A stretch of 64,000 nucleotides of DNA, taken from NCBI RefSeq assembly GCF_000264995.1, contig NW_006767438.1:727989-791988 (forward strand). Direction: 5' to 3'. The notes under the pieces were generated by a model, which saw nothing but the letters and a program-made list of their open reading frames with translations, searched no databases and was not told where the DNA came from. Of this stretch, positions 12,201 through 23,546 are shown piece by piece. The DNA comes from Punctularia strigosozonata HHB-11173 SS5 (taxonomy: Eukaryota > Basidiomycota > Agaricomycetes > Corticiales > Punctulariaceae). The stretch's first letter is position 1. Every line of letters begins with the position of its first letter. The position numbers were made by a program, and so were the translations under genes.

Positions 12201-12457
12201 GTAAGCATATGCATACCCGTGGATACCGCGCAACGATCTTGCTATGGGTTGGCGTCGCGCGGCGGCTAGTTCCTGCCGTGTACGCAGTCCGCGGCCTCCA
12301 TAAGTTAATATCCCACTAGCGTTCTCACTAGAAGGTGGCCCTCGGTCGGTCATAACTGATGTGGATTCACGAAAGGCGCGAGGGGACACTGCAAATAGAC
12401 GTTCCGTATCTCGATAGACACAAAACTCTACTTTCGACCGCAGAGCACTCTGATCCC

Positions 12458-14010
12458 CTATTTCTTGGTGCCTCCGCGTTTAGAAGCAGACTTACTAGTG
12501 CCCTGTCCCGCTCTACGTTGACTTGGTGCCTCCGCTACCTGACCCGCGCTCGCCTCTCGTACAACCCGACCCTTGCCCGCCGACCCCGCAACTGTGACTC
12601 CGCCCTGCACCGCCTTAGCTTCCGGTGTGGCTGATCGCTTTACTTCGCCCTCCTCGGCGGCTTCTTTCCCTGGCCAGGACCGTAGGCGTTCCGGGGCCGG
12701 TTGAATCTGTCCCGATTCAATGGCTGCCTTCATTTCGTCCAGCCCATCTTTGAGGGAAGGGGTTTCCGAAAAATCGTCTCCGCTCGTTTCCGCGGCACTG
12801 GATCCGGAGATCCCGTCCATGTACGCGCGTTCCGCCGCATTTCCGCCGGCCATTTTCTTCCTGTATGCGTTCCACTGGCGCATCCCTTCCTGACCAAGAT
12901 GATAAGTGCCTGAAAGCTGCTCACGACCGATAGACGACGTACATCGTGGTCCCCGGGCCTTGCCGCTTCCTCGTCTTCCTGCGCCACCGTAAAGAAGGTA
13001 TCCTCGGGAAAGGACAATCCATGTTTGGCTGCAGCTTGGCCTACCTCCCGCAAGGCGCCAAGAAATTGAGGACTAAGGCGTAGCGTCGTGGAGGAATCTG
13101 CATCCACGAAGATCGGCCGAACGAAGAACTTGAACTCCATATGGATTTTGGGCCGAACCTGCGAGCTAGGGACCGACTCGTGCTGCTCGTTCGACATAGC
13201 TTTGCTATCAGATGGACCCAAAATGGAGCCGGGGTCTGGTTGTTGGCTCAAAGCAGTGCTGGATCGCCGCCTTCCAGCGCTGGGCTTGAAGAACCGTATC
13301 AAGCAGAAGTGGGCATCTACACGGAGAAAAGCAAAACACTTATTGATCTTGAACGCCTTCATCGCCACCTTGGCTTGGAGCTCCACCTGATCTAGGTTCA
13401 CCAACGTGGCCGCGACGGCAGAGGCACGGGCCCCGGCATGCCACCAGCCTCTGGCCTCTTTACTAATTTTACATTCCCATGTATACACCAGCCTCTGTGT
13501 CATCGTTGTGTCGGCGTTCCTCGAGGCGATAACGGCCGCAAAGTCCGGCACCTTCCATTCGTTCTCCTGAATTTTGCTCTTGTAGGCAGAGTCTATCCGA
13601 CACTGAGGGTAGATCGCAAGCGCTCCATCGGTGCCCTTCTTGGCTGACACGCGAGCGGAAAGCGCCCATGCCGTCAGGATGCGATTCACGAACCCGTATC
13701 CAGGGGCTTCCAGTCCTCCACTGTCGGCGGTGCCGACCGTGGTGTGTAGTTCTGGGAAGAAGTGCTGGGCAATATTCAGTGCTTGTATAAGCACGTAGTA
13801 TTCCGTTGGATACGAACCTCCGATGTTACGACGATCTGGTTGCGAGCAGCCATGTCTGAGGTGAGTCTGATCGAGAGTGCGTTCCGGGGCCCGGGCTTTA
13901 TATACATCTGCTGGTCGTATGTGGCGTAGTGGGCCCACAGCGAACTCAGGGACGTGCGAAGCCACATTTTCACCATAAAGGGCCATAAGGTGATGACCAT
14001 TCTCAGCCAT
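12458..14010 (-). CDS. Unknown protein with a PD-(D/E)XK nuclease-like motif
   Basis: Two exons: 14010-12943 and 12889-12458, joined by a 53-nt intron with a GTACGT donor and CAG acceptor, phase 0. The product is about 499 residues. Residues 153-157 read 'KVPDF' and residues 178-182 read 'WECKI', giving P-D-x(22)-E-C-K, which resembles the PD-(D/E)XK active site of restriction-enzyme-like nucleases. A conserved-looking block follows at about 285-335 (F-F-V-R-P-I-F ... L-R-L-S-P-x-F-L-G-A-L). The C-terminal 140 residues are polar and low complexity, rich in A, G, K and S. A partial relative of the 285-335 block lies at 48875-49105. The start at 14010 is the first in-frame ATG and is uncertain. 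The nuclease assignment is inference. Confidence 0.55.
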
Positions 14011-14602
14011 CTGATGTGTTGCGGAGTACGAGAAGTAAGAGGACAGCAGCGGACAAAAGAGTCAAGACCGCATATTGCTGGTAACGAGACTGGCTTCCGA
14101 CAATGGTCGGCGATACAATGGACAGCATGACATCGTCGCCAGCAGTGGTAGTTTGACAATATGACATGCAATAGCTGGCAAGGTTGAGCACGAGTGTTGA
14201 TGTCGGCCGCGGCTCCTTGCAGGTGGGTGCTGTCTGGCAGTGTCAAATGATCTCCTGATCACCAGCTCGCTCGCGGATTGGAGGTACATAACGACGAAAT
14301 TGTTTTCGTTTCAGGTAAGTACTGCCGAGCGAAGTTTTGAGACTTTTGTACTGTTATCTTCTACGCGGAAGAGAAAGCAGTCCGCTCTGCACTGGGATAG
14401 GCCCTGATAGGCCGGATGTTATTATATTTGTCATCAATCACGTGCAAGTTATAGCTTTTGCGTAGCGCCGACTGGCAGGGAAGGCCGAGCTGTCCACTGG
14501 CCATAAAATGAGCCATTTCCCGTGGTGTGTCTCCATCCATCCCCCTCCTTTCAGCCTCCCAATTGCAATCATTCGACATAAGCTCATTTCACACAACAAG
14601 CT
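14011..14602. other. Intergenic region between divergent genes
   Basis: Promoter region for the PD-(D/E)XK-like gene (minus) and the first WYWD gene (plus). The right-hand ~110 bp (from about 14490) is part of an inverted repeat shared with the upstream side of the second WYWD gene near 20440-20560. No gene is seen here. Confidence 0.5.
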
Positions 14603-15635
14603 ATGTTACCGACCGATGCACAGCGATGGTACCGGGTAACTTGTAAATGTCCACTTTCCCCGTTCATAGTGCTGATACGATCGACGTTCGTTCAAGGACT
14701 CATTCATCACATTTGGATTAAAGCACCGGAAAGCAATGACGCGTCTCCCGGAATGGATGACGGATGAATTTCTGCGCGAAGACGACTGTCCGCTGTTTCA
14801 CTACGGCGTAGGAGTTACGATACAGCAGCTTCGCGTATTCTGCATCAAACAGCAGATATACAAGCCTGACAAGGACAGTGATGAGATGGCCATGTGCGCC
14901 TTGCCGGAAATCGTCGATGTCCTCTCACAGCTCTGCAGAGCCAAGTTGAGCTGGGTTAGGATCGGACACCCTCGCTACGTCTTGGCGATCGCTCTCTACA
15001 CGAACTTCAACCTATACAAGCAGAAACGTTCACGGAGCCAAGAAGCAACGATATTCGAGGCGGTGAAGAAAGAGCTCGACCTATCGCCCAACGCGCAACC
15101 CCTTTGGTACTGGGATATGGAGCGCTCTACTAGAGCAGAGACAATCGCCAAGGTACGTCCCCATAATGCTGCGAACCGACTCATTGTTCTGAATGAGCGT
15201 CCTGTAATAGATGACCAAGATTCCGAAGATTCCGAAGGCCGTCATGTTGCATAAGGCCGTACTCGGTTACGAAGACATCGATGTAACGGCGGACTTCGAA
15301 CCGTCGGACGAAGAGCTGAAGGCGCACTTCGGGGACTTGGATGAAGAGAGCGACACGGATGAAGAGAGCGGATCTGACAGCGACAGCGACGTAATTTACG
15401 ATAGCGACACGGACGACGAGAGCGACACAAATACAGCCCGTGCGTAGGGGCAAGGGAAGTAAGTGCTGTGGATGGCGGCGCTACACGGTATAGCGCTATC
15501 TCTATGAAAATCTTGGTCATCTTTTGATTGTTTTGTGTATTGTCATCCCCTGTTTTCCTTGCTGTGTGAACAGTTGTCGCTATCGTGCTCTGAATATATA
15601 TCACATTCGGTCCCAAGTGTAGTGATAAATCGGCT
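14490..15635 (+). repeat. Left arm of a ~1.15-kb inverted repeat
   Basis: This segment, including WYWD copy 1 with its promoter and 3' flank, is repeated in inverted orientation at about 19375-20560. Matching flanks include GTGGTGTGTCTCCATCCATC upstream and the AATATATATCAC region downstream. The arms enclose the FHA gene. Confidence 0.75.
14603..15447 (+). CDS. WYWD-family protein, copy 1 (unrecognised family)
   Basis: Three exons: 14603-14635 (11 codons, MLPTDAQRWYR), 14697-15152 and 15211-15447. Both introns are GT-AG and phase 0, giving 241 residues. Exon 2 holds the family domain: 'LPEWM', 'DCPLFHYGVGV', 'ALYTNFNLYK', 'VKKELDLSPNAQPLWYWD'. Exon 3 begins 'MTKIPKIPKAVMLHKAVL' and ends in a strongly acidic D/E/S tail. 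There is no signal peptide or membrane span, so a cytosolic or nuclear location is likely. I do not recognise a known fold. It is nearly identical to copy 2 (19576-20435), with which it forms an inverted pair. No lesions are seen, so it is probably functional. Confidence 0.75.
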
Positions 15636-15981
15636 TCATCTACGTCGGGAAAGACGGGCTTCGCATAAAAGTCTACGGTATTCGTCGAGGGCCGCGTTTA
15701 GTACAGTGACAAACTCTTGCCCTTATAAAAAGGCCTTCGAGCGGCCGTAATCCTGCAAACCAGATCCGTTGAAGATTTTGCGTCATGAGGTCATCACATA
15801 ATAAATACATCGGGCGGGAAACTACGAAACGAGGCAAGGCGAATGCATACAGGTGAGGAACACGGAAGACGACGCACGAGTTCAGAGCTATCGATAGGAT
15901 ATATGTTATATGTCGAAACGAGAAAGGCATGGGTGGGCATATGGGTTCGAGCGAGATAGGTACGAAGGACCGACGCTGTGG
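15448..15981. other. Convergent 3' flanks
   Basis: Space between the 3' ends of WYWD copy 1 and the FHA gene. The first ~190 bp belongs to the inverted repeat shared with 19375-19575. Nothing else is recognised. Confidence 0.5.
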
Positions 15982-18774
15982 TCATGCAAGCGTATCCGGT
16001 TTGACCCTCCACACCACCGCAACGGCGGCGATACCGACCACGAGCGTCGCCAATGTTCTCGATACTTGCGGATTATGCTACGTCGGGGGGTCAGCGCGAA
16101 CGTCAACCAATGAGAATAATCATGAAGCTCACCAAGTCTACGAGTGCTAGCGCGTTCGCGTATGGGTGATGCGCGGCTGTCGGAGTGCCAGGTGCCGTAT
16201 TACTAGGTTCGGTCCCGGTCCAGCTGCTCTTTGGCGTCGGGTACTTCGTAGCGTCCTGTTCCCTCTCGTCGCCAACCCGGGTTTCCTCATCGTCGTCCGA
16301 GCTACTACCTTCCGGCCCCCAAGGACTCCGCGGTCTCAATTTGGTCTTCGCCGGAGACACCGATAGATGACTCGCAATGGGCTGCCCATAGCTTTGCTCG
16401 CTGCTGCTGAGGTCCACAGAGCCAGTGCTTCCCGAACCATTGATAGCCCCGGCGTCGCGGCTCCCGCTGCGGCCCCTGCCACTCTTATTCCTCCTCCGAT
16501 TCCTCGGTTTGTTCGAGTCCGCGCTCAGACTCCTCGGGCTGGGCGGCGTCACTAGCCCATGCGAACTCCCCTTCGCGTCGCCGTTCGCCCCAAGGTGATG
16601 CGCAATGCTGAGCGTCGCCCGGACCTTGGCCTCCGCCTCCGCGAGCCCGTCCTCAACCTTCTTCGCCACCCCATCCACCCCCTGCTCGACGGCCTGCAGC
16701 CGCGCCTCCCACTCCTCGCGCGCCTTCCGCAGCCGCTCGCGCTCGCTCCCCCACTCCTCGCGGACGTCGGCCCATTGAACCTCGACCGACTTTTTCCACT
16801 CGGAGAGTATCTCTGTCAGCCCTTCCTTAGGACGTGCATCGACCGCATCTGGGACGGAGGCTGGCGTTGCTGGCGTTGGAGCGCCGCTTTGCCGCGCCAG
16901 GCTCTCGCGCACGAGGCTCTCCAGCGTGCCGACCTTGGATTCGAGCTCACGAATCGTGCTTTGCGCTGCCGCGTGTTGACTTTGCAGATTCCGCGACATT
17001 TCCAGCGCACTTTCGAGCTGCGCGGCCAACGCCTCCAGTCTATCGGCATGGTCGGCCGCCGTTGCCTTCGACGATGAAGGCGACGTCGGGCCCGCTAGCC
17101 GCCCGAAAGCCTTTGAACGTCCGCGTTCCCCGGATTCTTCGTGATCGTCGTCCATACCCAAACCGCTCGGTTCGGGAGTGCGCGGTCGGCCGAGCCGCCT
17201 CCTCTGCTCCTCGACCTCCTCTTCGCCGTCTTCGGCAAGCTCTCTTCGGTGAGCCTCCGCTTCCTCCTCAGCTTGAGCGTCCATGCGCATCCGGATGCGC
17301 TCCGCCTCAGCTTCCTCGTCCTCGTCCACCTCGTCCACCCGCTCGAGCTCGTGCGGCATGACCGTGGAAGCGATGCTCCTCGCGTCATCGTCCAGCTCGG
17401 CGGACTCGTCGAAGGAGTCATGGTGATCCCGCGAGGTGCGATGGGCTTCCGGAGACATAGGGCGAACGTTGGCCGAGTCCGTGGGCGAGAAGGATCGAAC
17501 GCGACGCCGGTCCTCGATCAACTCCCGAAGGTTGTTCATGTCACGTTTCAGAGCGGCATGCTCTGCCAGCGTCTCCTCCAGAGCACGGATCTTCTCAACG
17601 TGCGCGGCAAGACTGGTTTGGGTTTCACGAAGTTGTGCTTGGATATCGTTGAGAGCGGCGGGCTGAGGTCGGTCCGATGAAGACGACGCAGAGGCCGAGG
17701 CGACGGGCTCGGATTGGCTGTGCTGGTGCTGCTGGCTCTGAGCGGGTCGTACGGGCGGCAAATGCGACGGGTATGCCGGAGGGGGAGGCTATGCGTGGTC
17801 GGTCAGACACGACGGCAACGAATGCCCGATAGAAAGAATACCCACCAAGCCACCGCCGAGGGTGTCGCCGACCTCGCCCATAGCACCGGTCAAGCTGTGC
17901 AGCTCCGCCCCGGTCTCGCGGCTCTTCTGCAGCTCGCCCTGGAGCCTGTTCAGGATATGCTCGAACGTGAGGCCGCTCTTGCCGGGCGGCCGCATGCTCC
18001 CGCCCAGACCGCCCATACCCTGGATCTGAGGTCTGCGTGCAAAATTAGAGGCTTGACCATTGGGGGCCTGGCCGAGGGTGCCGTTGTTTTGTTGGGCAGT
18101 GAAGTTGAAGGCGGCGGAAGAGGGCCCGCTGGGAGGCGCGGCGTGTTCGGCGCGAAGGGCGGCTTGGGCATCTGCTTCGGAAAAGATACAGACTGCGCGC
18201 GCGGCGACTTTATGGTGGATGATGGTCTTGTTGTCTTCGCTGACGATGTCGATACCGAATTCCTGCGGGATAACATGAGTGAGAGATTGGGTACCGCAGA
18301 GTTGAGATGCTTACAACGATGTCGTCGGTCTTGATCTCATATGGCTCGGACTCGACGCCTTCGGGGCTTAGCCGCTCCCCGTTGATGAAGGTGCCGTTCG
18401 AGCTTTTGACGTCTTTGATGTAGATCTGCAATGCGGTCAGCCCTCGAGCATGCCTCCGAGGCAGACCGCAAGTTCCACCTTGCCACCCTCTTCCCAAACT
18501 TCCGCATGCTGTCGCGACAGCACTTTCGAGTCGAAGTAACCATTCCGCTCGGCAGGGACGGTCTTCGCGCTGGTCTGCCTTCCAATCTTGACATGCTGAT
18601 TATTCGAGAGTGATATATGTTTCGGTACGAAGGAGTCATTCTGCAGATTGATGGCGGTCGACGCCCGGGCGTGAGTATGATGGCGTTGGGCGGGTGGGTC
18701 CTACTCACGAGTGCGTAGAGGTAAAGCGCCGGATATTGCGCCTGGGCGTTTGAGAACGGGGTTTGGCCGGACAT
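15982..18774 (-). CDS. FHA-domain, coiled-coil, tail-anchored protein; STRIPAK SLMAP/Far9/Vps64-like
   Basis: Six exons: 18774-18709, 18640-18479, 18425-18315, 18262-17846, 17788-16133 and 16077-15982, encoding about 835 residues. The start 'MSGQTPFSNAQ' is followed by 'ALYLYAL' and a forkhead-associated domain at about 25-130: 'HVKIGRQT', 'DSKVLSRQHAEVW', 'DVKSSNGTFINGERLS'. The conserved R, S and N of a phosphothreonine-binding FHA are present. A middle region has glutamate-rich coiled coils ('RIRMRMDAQAEEEAEAHRR' and later leucine heptads). The C-terminus is a single hydrophobic span, 'TLATLVVGIAAVAVVWRV', followed by a short tail, so the protein is tail-anchored. This architecture is that of SLMAP (animals) and Far9/Far10/Vps64 or PRO45 (fungi), the membrane-tethering subunit of the STRIPAK phosphatase-kinase complex. 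The large plus-strand frames here are antisense shadows. The gene sits between the arms of the WYWD inverted repeat. Confidence 0.88.
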
Positions 18775-19374
18775 CGGGCGTCGCGGTCGTCGAAAGGAGC
18801 GTCGTCAATGGGGGTGGTTGGGGGGAAGAGGCGGCGTCGACGTCGTTGACGGCGAGCAAGTGAGGAGACAAACACATGACCAAACAGAGTAAGCCACCGT
18901 CACCGCATCACGTGCACTCAACGCCCTTTGACTCGGTTATCAGCTTTTCTCTGTATTCGCGGCATCTTCGCAGGCGATAGCTGGGTGCTCCGTAGCCTCA
19001 CGGCTGGCTTGGACGTTGCGAAGCATGCCTCGTGTGCGACTAGACCAACCTGCCCGATTCCAAATTGTAGCTCAAGCTTGACTCGCCGGACTAGCTTGCG
19101 TCTGTTCACTCGACTGGTTAAATCGAGCACTGCTTTATACGCATATTCACTTCTCGTACATGGTCCACATCAAGATAACCCTATGGCACGAAAAGGCGCA
19201 GTGGGCATATCTTTGAAGGCGATATCACTACTACCCTCAGGCGTATATGAGAACCCTAGTGAATCTGCGAAAGCATACATGTACCTCGGCACAAGTTTCT
19301 GAGATACGCACAAGTACGATAGGCACGTCAGTTGACCGAACGTTTGATATCATTTATCCTCCAGTGCTGTCCAA
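18775..19374. other. Upstream region of the FHA gene, no other gene
   Basis: A plus-strand open stretch at 18928-19302 shows no family features and no intron support. I treat it as chance. The region ends at the right arm of the WYWD inverted repeat. Confidence 0.4.
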
Positions 19375-20560
19375 TCTGACTTATCACCACACTTATGACC
19401 GAACGTGATATATATTCAGAGCACGATAGCGACAACTGTTCACACAGCAAGGAAAACAGGGGACGACAACGCAAAACAATCAAGAGATGACCAAGGTTTT
19501 CATGGGGACAGGGCTATACCGGGTGTAGCGCCAACCCAGAACTCGTCTACTGTCTACGACTTACTTCCCTTGCCCCTACGCACGGGCTGTGTTTGTGTCG
19601 CTCTCTTCGTCCGCATCGCTATCGTGAATCACGTCGCTGTCGCTGTCCGATCCGCTCTCTTCATCCGAGTCGCTCTCTTCATCCGAGTCGCTCTCTTCAT
19701 CCAAGGCTCCGAAGTGCGCCTTTAGTTCCTCGTCCGACGGTTCGAAGTCTGCCGTTACATCGATGTCTTCATAACCAAGGACGGCCTTATGCAACATGAC
19801 GGCCTTCGGAATTTTCGGGGTCTTGGTCATCTATAACAGAACGCTCATTCAGCAAGGCGAGTCTGTTCGCAGCATTACGAGAACATGCCTTGGCCATCGT
19901 CTCTACTCTAGGGCACGATTTAGCCCAGTACCAAAGGGGCTGCGCGTTGGGCGATAAGTCGAGCTCTTTCTTCACCGCCTCAAATATCGCTGCTTCTTGG
20001 CTCCGTGAACGTTTCTGCTTGTATTGTTTGAAGTTCGTGTAGAGGGCGATCGCCAAGACGTAGCGAGGGTGTCCGACCCTAACCCAGCTCAACTTGGCTC
20101 TGCAGAGCCGTGAGAGGACATCGACGAATGCCGGCAACGCGCACATGGCCATCTCATCATTGTCCTTGTCAGGCTTGTATATCTGCTGTTTGATGCAGAA
20201 TACGCGAAGCTGCTGTATCGTGACCCCGAAGCCGTAGTGAAACAGCGGACAGTCGTTTTCGCGCAGAAATTCGTCCGTCATCCATTCCGGGAGACGCGTC
20301 ATTGCTTTCCGATGCTTCAAGCCAAATGTAATGAATGATTCCTGGAACAAGGGTCGGTCGTATTAGCACTATGAACGGGGAAAGTGGTCACTCTCAAGTT
20401 ACCAGGTACCATCGCTGTGCATCGGTCGGTAGCATAGCTTGTTGCGTGATATGAGCGTTCGTCGAACGATCGCAAATGACAGGTTGGGAGGAGGGGAATG
20501 AATGGAGACGCACCACAAGAAAGGGCTCGTTTTAGGGCCAATGGCCTCCATTAGACCGAC
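19375..20560 (-). repeat. Right arm of the ~1.15-kb inverted repeat
   Basis: Inverted counterpart of 14490-15635, containing WYWD copy 2. The first intron is 61 nt and the second 58 nt in both arms. The tail of exon 3 differs by a few acidic codons. Confidence 0.75.
19576..20435 (-). CDS. WYWD-family protein, copy 2
   Basis: Exons: 20435-20403 (11 codons, MLPTDAQRWYL), 20341-19889 and 19830-19576, giving 246 residues. The first intron (20342-20402) is GT-AG. The second (19831-19888) has a GC donor, AAG|GCATGT, exactly where copy 1 has AAG|GTACGT. Phase 0 is kept and the acidic exon 3 matches copy 1. Domain motifs are intact: 'LPEWM', 'DCPLFHYGFGV', 'ALYTNF', 'LWYWA' (the usual final D is A here). 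Exon 3 carries two extra acidic repeats of the S-D-S-D-E-E type compared with copy 1. Probably functional if the GC-AG intron is spliced. Function unknown. Confidence 0.72.
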
Positions 20561-21067
20561 GGAAATGGTGCTACGCAAGAACTATGTGTTGCACGTGATT
20601 TATGACAAATAGGATGCCTCTGCGTACCGGTACCTACGTCGATGCGTTTCTCTGGTCGAATAATGGACCTGCCGTGCACCAGGGTACTCAGAAATGCGGT
20701 AGTACACTGCTAACCTGCGTTCGTCGGCGATGTTAGGGTTTACCCCCTTGCTAGCCTCTTGAAACGCCACACAACAAGTAAAGTGTGGACAGCAAACGAC
20801 GGTAAACAGCCGGGCACCGGCACCTTCTGGTAGGAATCCGTCTGCAACACGTCCTCCGGTGAACAGTACAGCGGAGGACTACGCCGTACAATCCGATCTC
20901 CAGGTGAGCACTACTATCATTGTAACTCGAGGTATTATCACGGACCCCGTACAAATTTCACAAAGCGACATGGCAACCACAGCATACACCATCAGACAGG
21001 TACGACAGCAAGCATAGCGGGACATTATGAAAGCATTCAACACGAGTATTTCGTCTGGCCTGAGAAA
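20561..21067. other. Intergenic, nothing recognised
   Basis: About 500 bp between WYWD copies 2 and 3. Only short, unsupported open frames. It must contain the promoter of copy 2 and the 3' flank of copy 3. Confidence 0.4.
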
Positions 21068-21829
21068 CTACTTGCGCCGCCCTTTGAGCCGTCTTCCCTG
21101 ATATGGCCCATACTTGGCTTTCAGTGCCTCGTCTACAGGCTCGAATTCCGCGGTTTGATCTTCGTCGTTAGTCTTCATAATCGTCATGTGTAACGTAACA
21201 GCGATGGGGATTGGAGGAAGCTACAATGCTCGCGGTAAAGGTCAGTGAGGCCACTCGTCCCATCGTGCACGTAATAACTCACCCTAGTCGTCGTCACCGA
21301 GGGGGAAGACTGGATATCCCAGTACCAAATAGGCTGCAAATCGGGTGAGAGATTAAGCTGGGTCTTGATGAACCCAACAACTCTGTCTTCCTCGGCCGGC
21401 GATAGCTGCCGGTCGCGTTTGTCGAAATTCGAATACAGGGCGACCACTCGGGTGTAATGAAAGTGCGAGACCAGTTCATAGCGCAGTCTGACTTTGCAGA
21501 GTATCGAGAGATTATTAACAATGCATTGCACGCAGTAGGCGACGGCCATGTTATCTTGTATATCCGCAGAAGTGATCATTTGATTGTCGAGACCGTAGGC
21601 AAGGAACTGTTGCAGGGTGACGCCTAGGCCGTAATGAAACCTCGGACATTCGTCTGCGCGGACGTATTCGTCAAACATCCACGGCGGGATGCGTTTCAAC
21701 GCTCTCCGGTGCTCCACCGCGAACGGCATGAAGGATGGCTGGGAATGTACACTCATGAAATGTGCGGCCTCAGGCAGGAGCGGGTTGTGACCCTACCTTG
21801 AACATTCTTTCTGCGTCATTGGGTTCCAT
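21068..21829 (-). CDS. WYWD-family protein, copy 3
   Basis: Exons: 21829-21797 (11 codons, MEPNDAERMFK), 21738-21283 and 21220-21068, with GT-AG introns of 58 and 62 nt, phase 0, giving 213 residues. Exon 2 is the same length as in copy 1 (152 codons) but clearly diverged: 'IPPWM', 'ECPRFHYGLGV', 'VALYSNFDKRD', 'IWYWD'. Exon 3 starts 'LPPIPIAVTLHM', which aligns with 'PKIPKAVMLHK' of copy 1, and ends with a basic 'GRRLKGRRK' tail rather than an acidic one. It lies head-to-tail with copy 2. No lesions seen. Function unknown. Confidence 0.75.
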
Positions 21830-22232
21830 CTCTGAGTGTCAGGATGGATAGGGAAATATGAATCGCGAAATTAGGTAAATGGGAGGACACGCCCATTTCG
21901 GTTGGCTTGATATGGCAGGGCTATCGCACGTGACTGACTGAAGCTGAGGCGAACATAAGTAGCAACGATGATTATGTACCACCGTGAAATGGTGTGTCCG
22001 GAGACAGCGCGTGGCGAGAATCCAGAAGGGATCTTCAAGGTCGTCCTAGAGAGTCCAAAGTCCTCGCCAGAGCTCTGCATCTGGAGATGAGGGCGGGGAA
22101 TCAAACATAATTCTGCGAACATACTTATTGGCATCGTATTGCTCCGGCGGGGATGAAGGAGATTAGCTTAGGCTTGTGCCAGACATGTCTGAACTTCTCG
22201 TGTTATCTTGACCTTGGTCAGTCACACCAGAA
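21830..22232. other. Intergenic, nothing recognised
   Basis: About 400 bp upstream of WYWD copy 3. No gene, repeat or RNA is seen. Confidence 0.4.
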
Positions 22233-23400
22233 TCATGGAATTCTAATGACATGACAGATGCCGATTAGTACACACGAGATGCTAGTTGAGAGTCTTAAGC
22301 CGAACAAGCGCCTTCCAGTGTTTGCCAGACCGAGGGGCGCTCGGTTTAGCGTTTCGCAGGGAATTTTCCAGCGATGACGAGCACTCGGACGTTCGGCGAA
22401 TGCTTTGAGAGCGTGGTTCTGTAGCAATTGTCGGTGGTAACAGGACATTCCAAGCCCACGAGTTTGCGAAGACAGCAATCCGATGCCTTGCAGGACCTTC
22501 GGGAGCGCACAGTTCGCGGAGGCGGCAACGTCTGGGACACCGTTGAGGACAGGAAAGAGAGAGCCAAATCGTCGATCTGGAGGAGCTCGAATGCGGCACA
22601 GAAGTCAAGAACGGTAGTCAGCCTGTTGCGAGATCTTGCGTGGTACCCACGGACAGGGATACACTTGCAACTGGGGAATCGAACTCGTGGGTTTGCTTGG
22701 GACGCCCTGTGTCATTTCAAGGAGAGGAGGTTTTCTGGGGGACTGAGGGTGTAGTAATGCCTGGTGGAGAGACTAAGGACGAGAAGCGATCGCTGAACCG
22801 AGGATCGGTCGGGTACACGTGAGGATGAATGGAAAGCGGGCATCATGAGAACGGAAGAGATATAGTCGCATGTGCGCACACCAGCAACGACATGAATATC
22901 GCGAAGATGACAGAGCACAACGGGTGAACGATGATACCTTGAGGGGCCGGGGCCTCACCGACGCAACGAAGGCAAAGACGTTGCAGAGCAAGGCATGCGA
23001 CTGAACATGTCGCATAGCTTGTCTACTCCGAGAAAACACTCCTGGCCCTCGATCGGCTCGATCGCAAATTTGGTGGTAGGAAACGGCGCTGTAGAAGGCA
23101 GCTCGAGGCCCGAGAAGCGGAGAGTTCGGATGAACGAGAGCATTATGTTTCGAAGCTTGCATTGCCAATGTATCAGGGTTCCGGGGGTGATTGAAACCAC
23201 CACCGTCTGCAAACTGTATGCACCTGAGGCTACAAATGATGAGAGATATTGGCTGGCCTTGTCCGGTGTTGCATACAGGTAGAGCGCTTGCACCCGCGAC
23301 GTTTCGGATATGCCCTGAAGAACTTGGGATCATCCCCTCATCGATATCTTCGGTGTGCATGGATACGAGTCGCGGTTTAGATGGTCGTACGCGTGTCCTT
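22233..23400 (-). pseudogene. Second F-box/LRR-like remnant
   Basis: The minus strand carries a diverged match to the plus-strand fragment at 11760-11935. Shared features are the stretch encoding 'GVDKLCDMFSRMP' and the intron-like GTATCATCGTTC. A further open stretch at 22282-22608 encodes a leucine-rich segment typical of F-box expansion genes. Frames are interrupted, so this is probably a pseudogene. The family name is tentative. Confidence 0.3.
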
Positions 23401-23546
23401 ATCGTGCACAGATCTATCGATGCATCGCTATCTTACCCGCCGCACGTTTCGAATGACAATGGTTGAGCGCACTCTGGAATTATGGGACTGTACACGGAGT
23501 ACTCAACGATATGCAGAAACGCTCGACTTTGAAGCAGAGTCTGCTC

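Noticed and set aside
16559-17361. Two long plus-strand open frames opposite the FHA gene
   Set aside because: They are antisense shadows of a GC-rich, E/R-rich coiled-coil region. The minus-strand frame has FHA, coiled-coil and tail-anchor features and good splice sites.
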